From Apostichopus japonicus (lineage: Eukaryota > Echinodermata > Holothuroidea > Aspidochirotida > Stichopodidae), in assembly GCF_037975245.1 (NCBI RefSeq), contig NC_092564.1:28194984-28258983 (forward strand): DNA of 64,000 bases, read 5' to 3'. The notes below the pieces were generated by a model. It was given only the letters and a program-made list of their open reading frames with translations. It was not told the origin of the DNA and searched no databases. Positions within the stretch are counted from its first letter, which is position 1; every line of letters starts with the position of its first letter. Made by a program: the position numbers and the translations under genes. Shown piece by piece: positions 52,193 through 61,619 of this stretch.

Positions 52193-52767
52193 AGCAATGA
52201 TGATGAAGATCATTGAGGAGGAAGCACCTAAAGCTGACCTCATTTAGAACCGCAGCAGTTAACCGGCTTTCAATTCAGAGAGCTATTTTTAGCCCGTCAA
52301 ATCACTTCCCACTGATCAGAGGAAAAGGAAAGAAAAACAGAGGGACAATCTCTCTCTCTCGCTCTCAATGCTGCGATGTTTAGATCTTTGAACACAATCA
52401 ATTCCGAATGATTTCCCCTCAATTTCACATGCCCTAGAAGCAGAGGGAGTATTTCAAACAGTATATATATTTATATGTATATAGAGTGAAGTACGAATTG
52501 ACACACTTGCGCTGCAGTAATAGCTTGTTCACAGCTTTTGCCTTGAGTTGGACTATGATTTCACTAGTTTTAATTTTAGACTATTTCTGTCGTAATACAG
52601 GTACAGTATATATTGCAAAGAGATTACTTCAGGGAGGAAAGCAGAACTTTGCTTTAAATTATCTCAGACAGTTTACATAACCTTGGAACAGGGGGAGAAG
52701 AGAGAGGGAATAAACTGAGACCATTTTCCTTGAAATCCAAAGAGGTGGAATTATATGGTTGGCCCTG

Positions 52768-53117
52768 TGGGACAAATATACCATAGTATATACTTGAGCT
52801 GATTTAATACCTGTTTATATATTCAAACTATTATGAGTATATATTCAAATTTATACCAGTATATACTCCTGCTAATGTGACTGGCTGATTTAATTTGCAT
52901 ATATATTTGAATTAATATGCATATATTTGAATATGTATATATAAGAATTAACGCACATATATATTCAAATTAATACGTGTAATATACTCAATTCAATTCA
53001 ATCATATCAATCGGCCAGGTTCTGATTGGCTGCTAATATATTCATCTATGTATTCAGTGTAATATGCGTATATATTCGAATTAATACACGTGCATACAAA
53101 ATGGTATATTTGTCCCA
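52768..53117. mobile_element. MITE with perfect 17-bp inverted ends, 350 bp
   Basis: TGGGACAAATATACCAT at 52768-52784 is matched exactly in inverse at 53101-53117. The interior is very AT-rich and made of ATATATTCAAATTAATA-type repeats on both halves, partly palindromic (ACACGTGCAT/TACGTGTAAT near the right and centre). No coding capacity. Target-site duplication is not obvious. The perfect ends argue for relatively recent mobility. Confidence 0.75.
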
Positions 53118-53348
53118 TCCTATAATAACAGCCTTCAATAATTCATCAATGCAGATTATGTTTAGAGCAAAAGTTTCCCAATTTGCACAGTTATGAATTT
53201 AGGTAAACTTATATTCTGAACATTATTGTGTTACCTGTATGTTGCCTCAGCATATCACTAATTTTTTTTGGTTAGGTTACTTGACATAAGGCAACGACAT
53301 CTATGGTCGCAATGATTTTCATATTAATTAGCCTAATTACAATTATAA

Positions 53349-53605
53349 AGGAGTGTTAGCTCAGTGGTTAACGCTGGTGCCTTCCAATCATAAGGTCCCC
53401 AGTTCGAGTCACTCCAAGATTAATGTATGTCGTCCAGTTACAGAGATGTTGACAATTGACAATTCATAATCATGGACGTTACATGTGAATCTAAGAGACT
53501 GACTTAGGTCAGCTTGCGGCTTTGATAAGCCAATGAGGCTTCTTTGCGAGTTTCTGCTTGCAGGAGGATCTAACATACTATACATACACACACACATACA
53601 TGTTG
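53349..53605 (+). mobile_element. tRNA-derived SINE
   Basis: The head carries an A box TAGCTCAGTGG (53357-53367) and a B box GTTCGAGTC (53402-53410) at normal spacing, the two internal RNA polymerase III promoter parts. GGAGTG at 53350 pairs with CACTCC near 53410, like an acceptor stem, but the T-stem is missing, so it is not a working tRNA. A complex body follows (CTTGCGGCTTTGATAAGCCA, GAGGCTTCTTTGCGAG, CTGCTTGCAGGAGG) and then an ACATACACACACACATACAT tail. SINE is the best reading; the family is not identified. Confidence 0.75.
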
Positions 53606-55501
53606 TGTTAGAAAATGAAACAACTTTGACATGTACGTTATTGTGTGCTAAGGTTATGGGGAGACAGGTCAGCGAAGTACAATGTAAATACTTAGTACTG
53701 GAAAATTGCCAGCCGTGCTATATTGTATACATAAAGTTTGCAAATATAGTGTGTAAACCTTAAGCCTAATTATGTGTTAATTAATGGCAATTGTTTTGTC
53801 ATTAGTTAAAGGTTACATTCAACTTCCTATAAATCCTGCGGGTTTCCTAGTAACCAGTCGTAAACAAAAGCAACATATGTAATACATCTAGGTAGACTGA
53901 CGAGAGATTAAATGAAGAGACGTGACCAGTCACTGATGGGAGTGCAATGCTATAAAGTTACCATGCAATGCAATCTAAGCACTATTTATGTGGTAAGAGT
54001 GCATACAAAGGGGAGGTTTACATTAAATATAATTGTGGACATCTGCCATGTAACAGCATTGTAAATACAAGCAATGGGTGAGAACTAATAGACATATTGC
54101 ATTAATTTGATGGACTTTATAACCATGTAATCATTGATCTTATTGACATAACCATGTAATCATTGATCTAATTGACATAAAAAATATTTGCCAAATACTG
54201 ATCAAATGAAAGTAAAATTCATGCAATATGCCTGTTTAAATCTATTCTATACACAAGAAAATCAAGAGCCAACTTTTGCAGGCACAACTACATTCATATG
54301 TAAGGAAATGTGAATTATTCAGTATTTAACATTCATGAAGTATATAATTAAATTGCAACACAATAGCAGCTTACAGTACGTTGCAATTTAAGAAAATGGT
54401 CTTATTTGCTTCACATGTGGATACCTACTAACTCTTTCGGATATCATATTTCCCCATGAAATTCTTTGTTTCCCTGACTAGTGTATTATAAATACATTGA
54501 TAAGCTCATATAAATATTCATAAATCACACAGATTTCCTTTTATCTCAATAATTTTTCCAATCTGCTATGAACTTGATACAGTGCTCTTGAGGTGTCCTT
54601 CCCAGATCTCTGCCAGGGTTTACCATAGAAATGTTATCTCACACCATGGCTACTGTACTGTACATACTGGTTCCTGACCACCATGTTGCCCCTCACAGCT
54701 CTGCAGTCAACCTGGAGTGTAAAACCTGGTTTACTATCTGTTATATCTTTACAAATTTATGGAATCACTGCTGACATAATTTTAATGATTTTAATCATAT
54801 TATTAGGAAACATAATATATATATATTGCACAATAATGCCTGTTGGACTACTGTACATATATAATCACTGTGAAAATGTAATTTCTTCTAATCAAGAATA
54901 AAGCCAAACATTTAAGTCTTGCGATAATTTTGTGAGCAACAAACATATGACCTACTGTATGTATAAACTGTACCATAGTCTGTACATGATAGATCGTTGT
55001 GGTTCATAGTGCTACTAAAGCACAGACATGGCAAACCCTCATCTTTTTCTCCACTTACACAGTCTAAGAGATTCATGGTTTTTTCAGAGATGCAAGATTT
55101 TCTAACTGATCAATATAGTTTACACTCTCTATATTATCTCATAAATAATTACGATATACTTTACCAGGCCTCAACAAATACGGTCACCAACTCGCCATGG
55201 CCAGTAGATATTTAAGATTTTTGCTAATAGAAAATGCACTGCGCTTGACATTTCGGCCAACGACTCGTGGGCAAGGCTAGTCAAACCCAATTATATTAGC
55301 AAGGCTCTCCTTATAAACATTTCACAAGGTGATGAAAGCAGTACCTTGGCGAAGTTGAAGCAAGTTTAAGTTGTAAACTGATTTTGGTCAATGACCAATC
55401 TCAAAGTAGTTAGCAACTCAAGTGGACTACTTAAAGTAAAGATGTGGACATCCCAATCTGAAGTTAAAATATTAAAATGTTCAAAAATAATAAACAATAC
55501 T
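53606..55501. other. Non-coding DNA between SINE and DNA element
   Basis: It contains a short direct repeat, AACCATGTAATCATTGATCT, at about 54122 and 54152 and a hammerhead-like relic near 55240-55290. No exon was recognised. Confidence 0.45.
55240..55290 (-). other. Third possible hammerhead-repeat relic
   Basis: On the minus strand: TTTGACTAGCCTT, then a hairpin GCCCACGA-G-TCGTTGGC, then CGAAATGTC followed by AAGCGCAGTGC. The hairpin followed by GAAA and a GUC resembles hammerhead stem II, GAAA and cleavage triplet. The CUGANGA box is only loosely matched (TGACTAG). It may be a different hammerhead-bearing repeat or an unrelated stem-loop. Confidence 0.25.
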
Positions 55502-56761
55502 TTAAAAGGATTGTCTGGTGGCCCAAAGAAGTTAGCTTAAAAAATAGTAAATAATTTTCCAAACATGTTGTCAAAGTATGAGAACGCTAATGTTGCGTTT
55601 GACAGAGAAACGATTTTTTAATCGTTATGGATAGACATTTCAAATATGATTTGAACAGTACAATACGTGACGTCAGCTCTGCCATAGCAGATTGCGTCAT
55701 AACCCACCCTCCGCACAGTACCTATACGGTAATCACAACAAAAACAGCGTTTGTATACAGATAAATTTCTTCCTTAATTTCCGGTGAAATTTCTTTAAAA
55801 TTAGATATGTTTTCAAAAACTCCTTAAGCCGCCATGTACTTGATCGGTGGTTCCGTGGTCTTTGTGTAACACAAGGTAAATTTTAACAGCAGACTCTGAG
55901 TTGTTCAGGCTATACATCGCGCTATCCAGCTCCAACGCGAAAAATGTTCGCATGTAGGCTATACTCAAACGTTGACAATCGGACAGTTCTGCGAAGCCTA
56001 AGCTTCTCAGTGCTACATTCTGCTCTGACAACGATTCGATCAATTTCTTCAATAATTTCCGGTGAAATTTCTTATAAATTAGATATGATTTAAAAACTCC
56101 TTAAGCCGCCATATATGTAGTAGATCGGTGGTTTCGTGGTCTTTGTGAAACACAAGATAAGTTTTAACAGCAGGCTCTTCGTTGTTTACACATCGCGGTA
56201 TCCAGCTCCAGCGCGAAGAATGTTCGCGTGTATAGCCTACTCTAACGTTTACAATCGGACAGTTCTGCGATGACATCGATTCCGCCAAGTTTAATCTTTC
56301 GGTTTAACGAATACTTTACAAGTTTCCTTTTACTGTTAATTTGATCCGTGAATTTTATTTCAGCGATTTCGAAGAACAGTTAATGAACTGTGGTTTGAGT
56401 GTCAGTGTACTATGTGTAACGCTATACAAGTACACCAACTGAGCATCGTAGTGTATACGTTCGCGAGTATGTACGTTATATATATGAGGCAATCCAATGT
56501 GCTTACACGTGAGTTTATTTGCTGCGGAATTGGGAGTGCTAACTTCAAGTCGCCTGTTTTGCCTATCTGCAACCACTACGTCAATCACCATATTGAAGCG
56601 TTCGAACAAACGGTACTTTTGGTGAGAAACTGGTGAATTTGAAAACCAGATTTCTACAAGAAGAAAACGTCGAATGGGGACAATTTTTACATGGTTAGAA
56701 AGAGAAAAATAATAACTACAAAGACAATGTATCAAAATCTTCCACCAGACAATTCCTTTAA
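55502..56761. mobile_element. Non-autonomous DNA transposon with TTAA ends, 1.26 kb
   Basis: The left end TTAAAAGGATTGTCTGGTGG (55502-55521) and the inverse of the right end, TTAAAGGAATTGTCTGGTGG (56742-56761), match at 18 of 20 positions. Both outer ends are TTAA, the target that piggyBac-type elements duplicate, but the TIR start is not the usual piggyBac CCY, so the superfamily stays open. Inside is a 278-bp tandem duplication. Minus-strand open stretches (55813-56052, 56079-56288, 56355-56735) do not look like a transposase. CpG content is higher than in the flanks. Confidence 0.75.
55776..56290. repeat. Internal 278-bp tandem duplication in the TTAA element
   Basis: AATTTCCGGTGAAATTTCTT begins at 55776 and recurs at 56054. 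The blocks CTCCTTAAGCCGCCAT, GATCGGTGGTT, ATCCAGCTCCA and CAATCGGACAGTTCTGCGA follow in the same order in both copies. The second copy is slightly shorter and diverged. The two minus-strand peptides encoded over the copies are visibly related (for example VLHKDHGTTD and VFHKDHETTD), which simply reflects the duplication. Confidence 0.9.
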
Positions 56762-58194
56762 CAAGTTGTAACCACTTTATTCTGAGTTCATATTAAAATT
56801 CATAAGTTCATGACACAAGACCCCTTTAGAGTTGAACTAAAGGAAGGTGATATGCAGAAAATCAAATCCACAATACACATTTATCTGTCATATTTGTGAA
56901 ACACTTTCAATGACAAAATCATGGAACTGTCAAGCCTACTGTAGCTGCCCATTCTCAAATCTGCGACATGTTTTACTTTGTTCATCACTCTTTTTTTGTG
57001 GAAAAAGTTAAACTTTCACACTGCACAGAAACGTAATTTTCCCATGTGCAATTACGTAGCACCATGTATCTGCCTAAGTGCCTAACCTTAATTTACAGAA
57101 AGTATTGATGTGGAAGATCTGTACTATGGAGACTTGAACAGCAATCATAGTGGCGAGTTAAGTTTGCGCTTTTGCGAGTAGATTTTTAGTCATATTCGCC
57201 AAATGGCGAGTACTTTTAAAAATATTTGTCGAGGCCTGCATTATACAGTAAACAGTTTATTGCAATGGAGACTGCATTTTGTTTTCCTTTACGTGATATG
57301 TGGATTTGTTGAAAAGGGAATGTGTGTAATACTGTATGTGGGTTACATTCAATGAACTGACTGGGACCTGAAATGTGTTTTGGATCCTTAATGTAGATCG
57401 GCGAAAAGTGCTTTAGTATTAAAGTGGTTGAGATAGGTGCAGAGTGCTCTTACTTCTACAAAAATCAAAGCCTATCATATTGATAGCTTCTTTTTTGGGG
57501 GGAAGCTATGAAATGACTTTCGACTTTTTTTTCCAAATCCCGGGCAAACTGTGTATAATTACCCTTTTGACCTTTCAACGAGATGTATACTGACCGGGTA
57601 AAAATCTCCAAATTGCTTGCTACCATCTTGAAACCAGAAAACAAAAGCGTTCAGTGGTTCCTATGCCTCAACATATACTCATAATGTGGAAAGCCATACA
57701 TGTTTAATAACATTCATAAACTTGTACACACCAAATGAAGAGGGATTATGTATTGCCTAATGCAGCAACATAACAGGAAGTTACCAGGAATCAGTTATCA
57801 TGTTGACAAGGTTTGTTGAGTGACATGGCACATATATACAGTTACATGCATGAATATGAGGTCAAATATTATGATCTCATAAGCACGTACATACTTACAT
57901 TGTAGCATCCAAGTACAGCTAGACATACTCTTTCAGATATATCTAATTAAGTTGTATTCGTTCACTTATTAATATTCATGATATGCACACAAAACAAAAA
58001 ATGGTTGATTGTATGAATGTGGTGTGACAAATCTAATATGCCAAGGATTAAAACCACAGAACATTGGTTCTAGTCTTGTGATCAAAAGCCATTTCTTGCA
58101 ATTTGATGAATATCATTGAATTTGATGAATATCAATGACATACAGTTGGAGACGTCATGAAAATGTGCTTCTTATGTACAAACAACACTATACC

Positions 58195-58620
58195 AGAATC
58201 AATCAAATTTTATGTTAAACCGTGCCCATATATTAATACCCCTGGCATGGAAACCAAACACAATACTGTATATTCATCACGTGGCATCTACCGTACCAAG
58301 TAAGCCTTTGATTCATCTTGTGATTGTTGAGACAACATGTTTACATGCTGTTTTTGATGATTTCACATTAAGTCCCATCCACCATGAATATTAATGAGGG
58401 AGAAATTGTTGTTGCAAAGAAACATGTACATACTCTGTACTTTCATCACCAAACCACGCAGAGATATTGACATTTAACACAATTTATGCTAAGCCCTACC
58501 CACTCATTAATATTCATGAGATGGAAACTGCCCACTCATTAATATACATGATAGTCCCACCAAACACAATAGGGATCATCTACTGACCAACATATAAACC
58601 AAGTTTGACATGTATCACAT
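58195..58620. repeat. Diverged dispersed repeat with ATTAATATTCATGA motifs
   Basis: CATTAATATTCATGAGATGG, CTCATTAATATACATGATAG and ATGAATATTAATGAGGG recur, together with two copies of ACCAAACACAATA (near 58252 and 58560). The second copy is followed by GGGATCATCTACTGACCAAC. Blocks like this are frequent in marine invertebrate genomes, as I recall. No coding potential. Confidence 0.5.
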
Positions 58621-59884
58621 TTTTCTGTGTTTACAAGCTAGAGCATCACATACACACAAACTTGCATACACAAATACGCCAAATTGACTGCATAGGTTCC
58701 GATGGTTGTCAATGTTGCCGGTACCAAAAAAGATGCTGCCGTATCTTGACACTCCTCTTCCTGATGCTCTCCTCACCCCCCCCCCCCCACCCCCTCCCCC
58801 GCCCTCAAGCCTCCTACTCATTATTTACTTGCACTGACAGAACAAACTAGTAGTCTCTACATACTAATTTTCATCTTGTTTCATTACTTATGTTTCATTG
58901 ATGCTATAAAAAGATATCACACCCTAACAAACAAAATGTTGAAAATAGTACATTTATCTTTCAGCACGAATCAACAACGTGTTCAATCATGCTGGTGGCC
59001 CATCGCCAAACAATCAATCCAATTTCAGAATTGAAAATGACTTCAATGTTACTCACCCATTGCCATTTCATTCAACTTTTATATACATGTGATGCTTTGA
59101 CATTTTTTTTTCCCTCTTTGAATAAACATTGAATGTCTTTGCCATTTTTTTCCTTATTACAGGGGCGTGGGCGGCATAGCTAAACACAGCTGTGAAACGG
59201 GCAGGTTCAAATTTCTTCACAACAGGAAACTGACACCACAGATAGAGAAAATACTGTATCTCAAGCCACTTTTACTCAACAAGTTACATGACAGTCAGAT
59301 AGTGATGTCACACATCTGATAAAAAATTGTCCTTCATGGTAGAGGTGCATTTGCCTCCTTTGCATAAATGAAAAAGTTTTTCTATTTTTTATTTCAGTAC
59401 CTCTCCAGGCAAACAGATTATTGCGTTCTGTTTAGCCAACATTTCAACTGTGGACGTGTAAAGACTTTACACCGTCAGTCTAAGTGAACAATATAATTCT
59501 ACAAAAAAAGAGGGTTACAAGAACCACAATAGAAGGAACCTATAAAAAAATGCTAAATTGCCTTTTTACTTATTATTGATACATCTAAAGTTACCTGCTG
59601 ATAACACTATTACTATATTTTACAAATCAGTATAATATTAATGGTGATTGATAACAATGGCATATTCACCCAGAATGGTGCCTCAAGGCACAGGAGAGAA
59701 AGAGAGAAAAGAAAGCACAAAAAAACAAATGAACAAAAGAATTTTTGGTTTACATTGATGAATGCTTTACGCATATAATTAGTTTTCAGAAGTTTTTTGA
59801 ACGAAGCGAGGGAAGCACACTACAATATGCTGTAAATTACCATTCTAATTATCAGGGTTAATAAGTTTTTGTGTTTATTTGAAA

Positions 59885-60200
59885 TGTTCATTCTTTTGAC
59901 ATGTGTTGACCTCAAATGACCTTTAATAATCACAGAATACCAATCATGTATGAAGTGAATTCGAGCTTTACATTTTGAGTTCTCTAGTTTAAAAGTTTCC
60001 AAAGTTTGACATCGGTTGACCTCAAATGACACTTGACCTCTACCGATTTCAATAGCATTTTGTACTCACTATGGTGGGTAAAACACATACCTACATAAAC
60101 TGCAGTTATAACATTTACAAGGTTTTCAGACTACTGTATTTGCACTTTGTTGACCTCCAATGACCTTCGACCTCTACCAATATCAATAGGGATCACCACC
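59885..60200. repeat. Three diverged copies of a GTTGACCTCAAATGACCTTT repeat
   Basis: GTTGACCTCAAATGACC(TTTA), GTTGACCTCAAATGACACTT and GTTGACCTCCAATGACCTTC occur near 59905, 60017 and 60149. The last two continue GACCTCTACC(G/A)AT and (T/A)TCAATAG. Spacing is about 110-130 bases. The repeated TGACCT is the nuclear-receptor half-site sequence. Confidence 0.7.
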
Positions 60201-61597
60201 AGCATCTCTATGACAGGCACAAATAATTAATGTTTTTCTTTCTTCCCATACAGTGTAACATAAGTACTGTATGCAAGAACCACCTTCCACAGTGTAGCCT
60301 ACAAGTACTGATTACAATGAGATACGCACATCTCTACTTGGAATGAATTTATACCTCAATAGCAAATACAAAGTTGAATATGAGACTTTACTTCATTAAC
60401 AAGCCTTTTCATTCCCTTAGATTTTTGTTCTTCATTTTTCATCACAAATTACCACCAAACCTCTGAAATTATGAATTAATGGCATATATACACAAAAGTA
60501 TGTCACTCACAGCTTATAATCCTACCTGTACAACCAGAGGCACACTGTCATATTGATATAACTGTTATCAATTAAACTACCATTACTTCTTAAACTGTAC
60601 TAAATGCTATGATCCAGGTAGCTAGCTAGTATAAGAATTAACTATATAGTCCTGAACATACAAGTCAAAACAATCACATTCTCAGGAAACATCTCCCTGG
60701 GAAACTAAGGCAACGGTGTGACGTCAATCACACCCACACACATAACCTGCACGACTCACACATATTTCTTTGTTTCCACAGCAGTGCGCAGTAGAAGGAA
60801 TTACTAAGCATCTTTTGAAATGGTAGTACTTGGTAAACTTGTTTCGAACAATGAACCCAAAGTTTTCCACCTCCCCCCCCCCCCCACGTTGTTTGGAAAG
60901 AAGAATAGACCAAAAAAGATTTAAGCAGAGGCAAAATCCCACAAAAGGATAACAACACACCAAACAGAAGCCCCTACGTCATACATTCTTCTGTATAGAA
61001 TACATTAGGCTAAAAACAAACCACCTAATTTTTATTTTATAGCTAGCTTTAACAAAGGAGAGCCCAGTCTCAGATTCACAAATATTTACAAAAGCTTACA
61101 AAAAAATTGAAAAAGGCAACAATTGCAAGCTCATACACAAATAAACTAGTTTACATAAATACTTATATCAAACTGCTTTAATAGAAGAAATATGAATTAT
61201 GTCTATACTGCAGTCATGGTAGGCCTTTGGGCCAATAGTACAGTCCATTGCCATATTATTGTAAATATTATAAACGTGGGAGGTCAGTATTGTCCAGTTT
61301 AATAGCTCATAGGCGATAGGTAGGGGAATGTACACAGGGAAGTGTGCAAATCTGAGCAAGAACCAGACATGGAATTCTCAACTGCTGAGAATTGTTCAGG
61401 TTTGCTAGACGGTCTTTTACATATTTAGAAATGTCTTTTTACCGAATATCTACTCCTCCTTTCTCACACTTACCTTAAAGTTACTTTAGGTCCTTAGATT
61501 AAAGTAAATTATGTTTCCTCCTCTCTATGTGTTTCTATATACCTACTTCTGTACCTGGCTATATACATTGCATATTTTATTTTTCCCTATGAACGGT

Positions 61598-61619
61598 GGG
61601 GGTGGGGGTGGGGGGTGGG
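61598..61619 (+). other. Strong potential G-quadruplex
   Basis: GGGGG T GGGGG T GGGGGG T GGG: four long G-runs with single-base loops, the most stable class of quadruplex pattern. Confidence 0.85.

Larger units (their letters stand above)
44888..52767. other. Non-coding DNA with pyrimidine tracts and simple-repeat-free islands
   Basis: It contains C/T-rich tracts (47050-47120; 49018-49138), a 14-base poly-G run (49894-49907), an AT microsatellite (51870-51900) and (CT)n (52171-52192). Islands of complex sequence at 45120-45470, 47590-48020 and 52080-52340 are discussed in findings. No exon was called. Confidence 0.45.

Noticed and set aside
53349-53421. Functional tRNA gene
   Set aside because: The A and B boxes are present, but the T-stem does not pair, so it is a SINE head and not a tRNA gene.
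55813-56735. Three minus-strand open frames (79, 69 and 126 codons) in the TTAA element
   Set aside because: Two are copies of the internal duplication and none shows transposase motifs, so they are not called as genes.
59161-59215. tRNA-like sequence ending GGTTCAAATTTC
   Set aside because: There is only a B-box resemblance, with no convincing arms.
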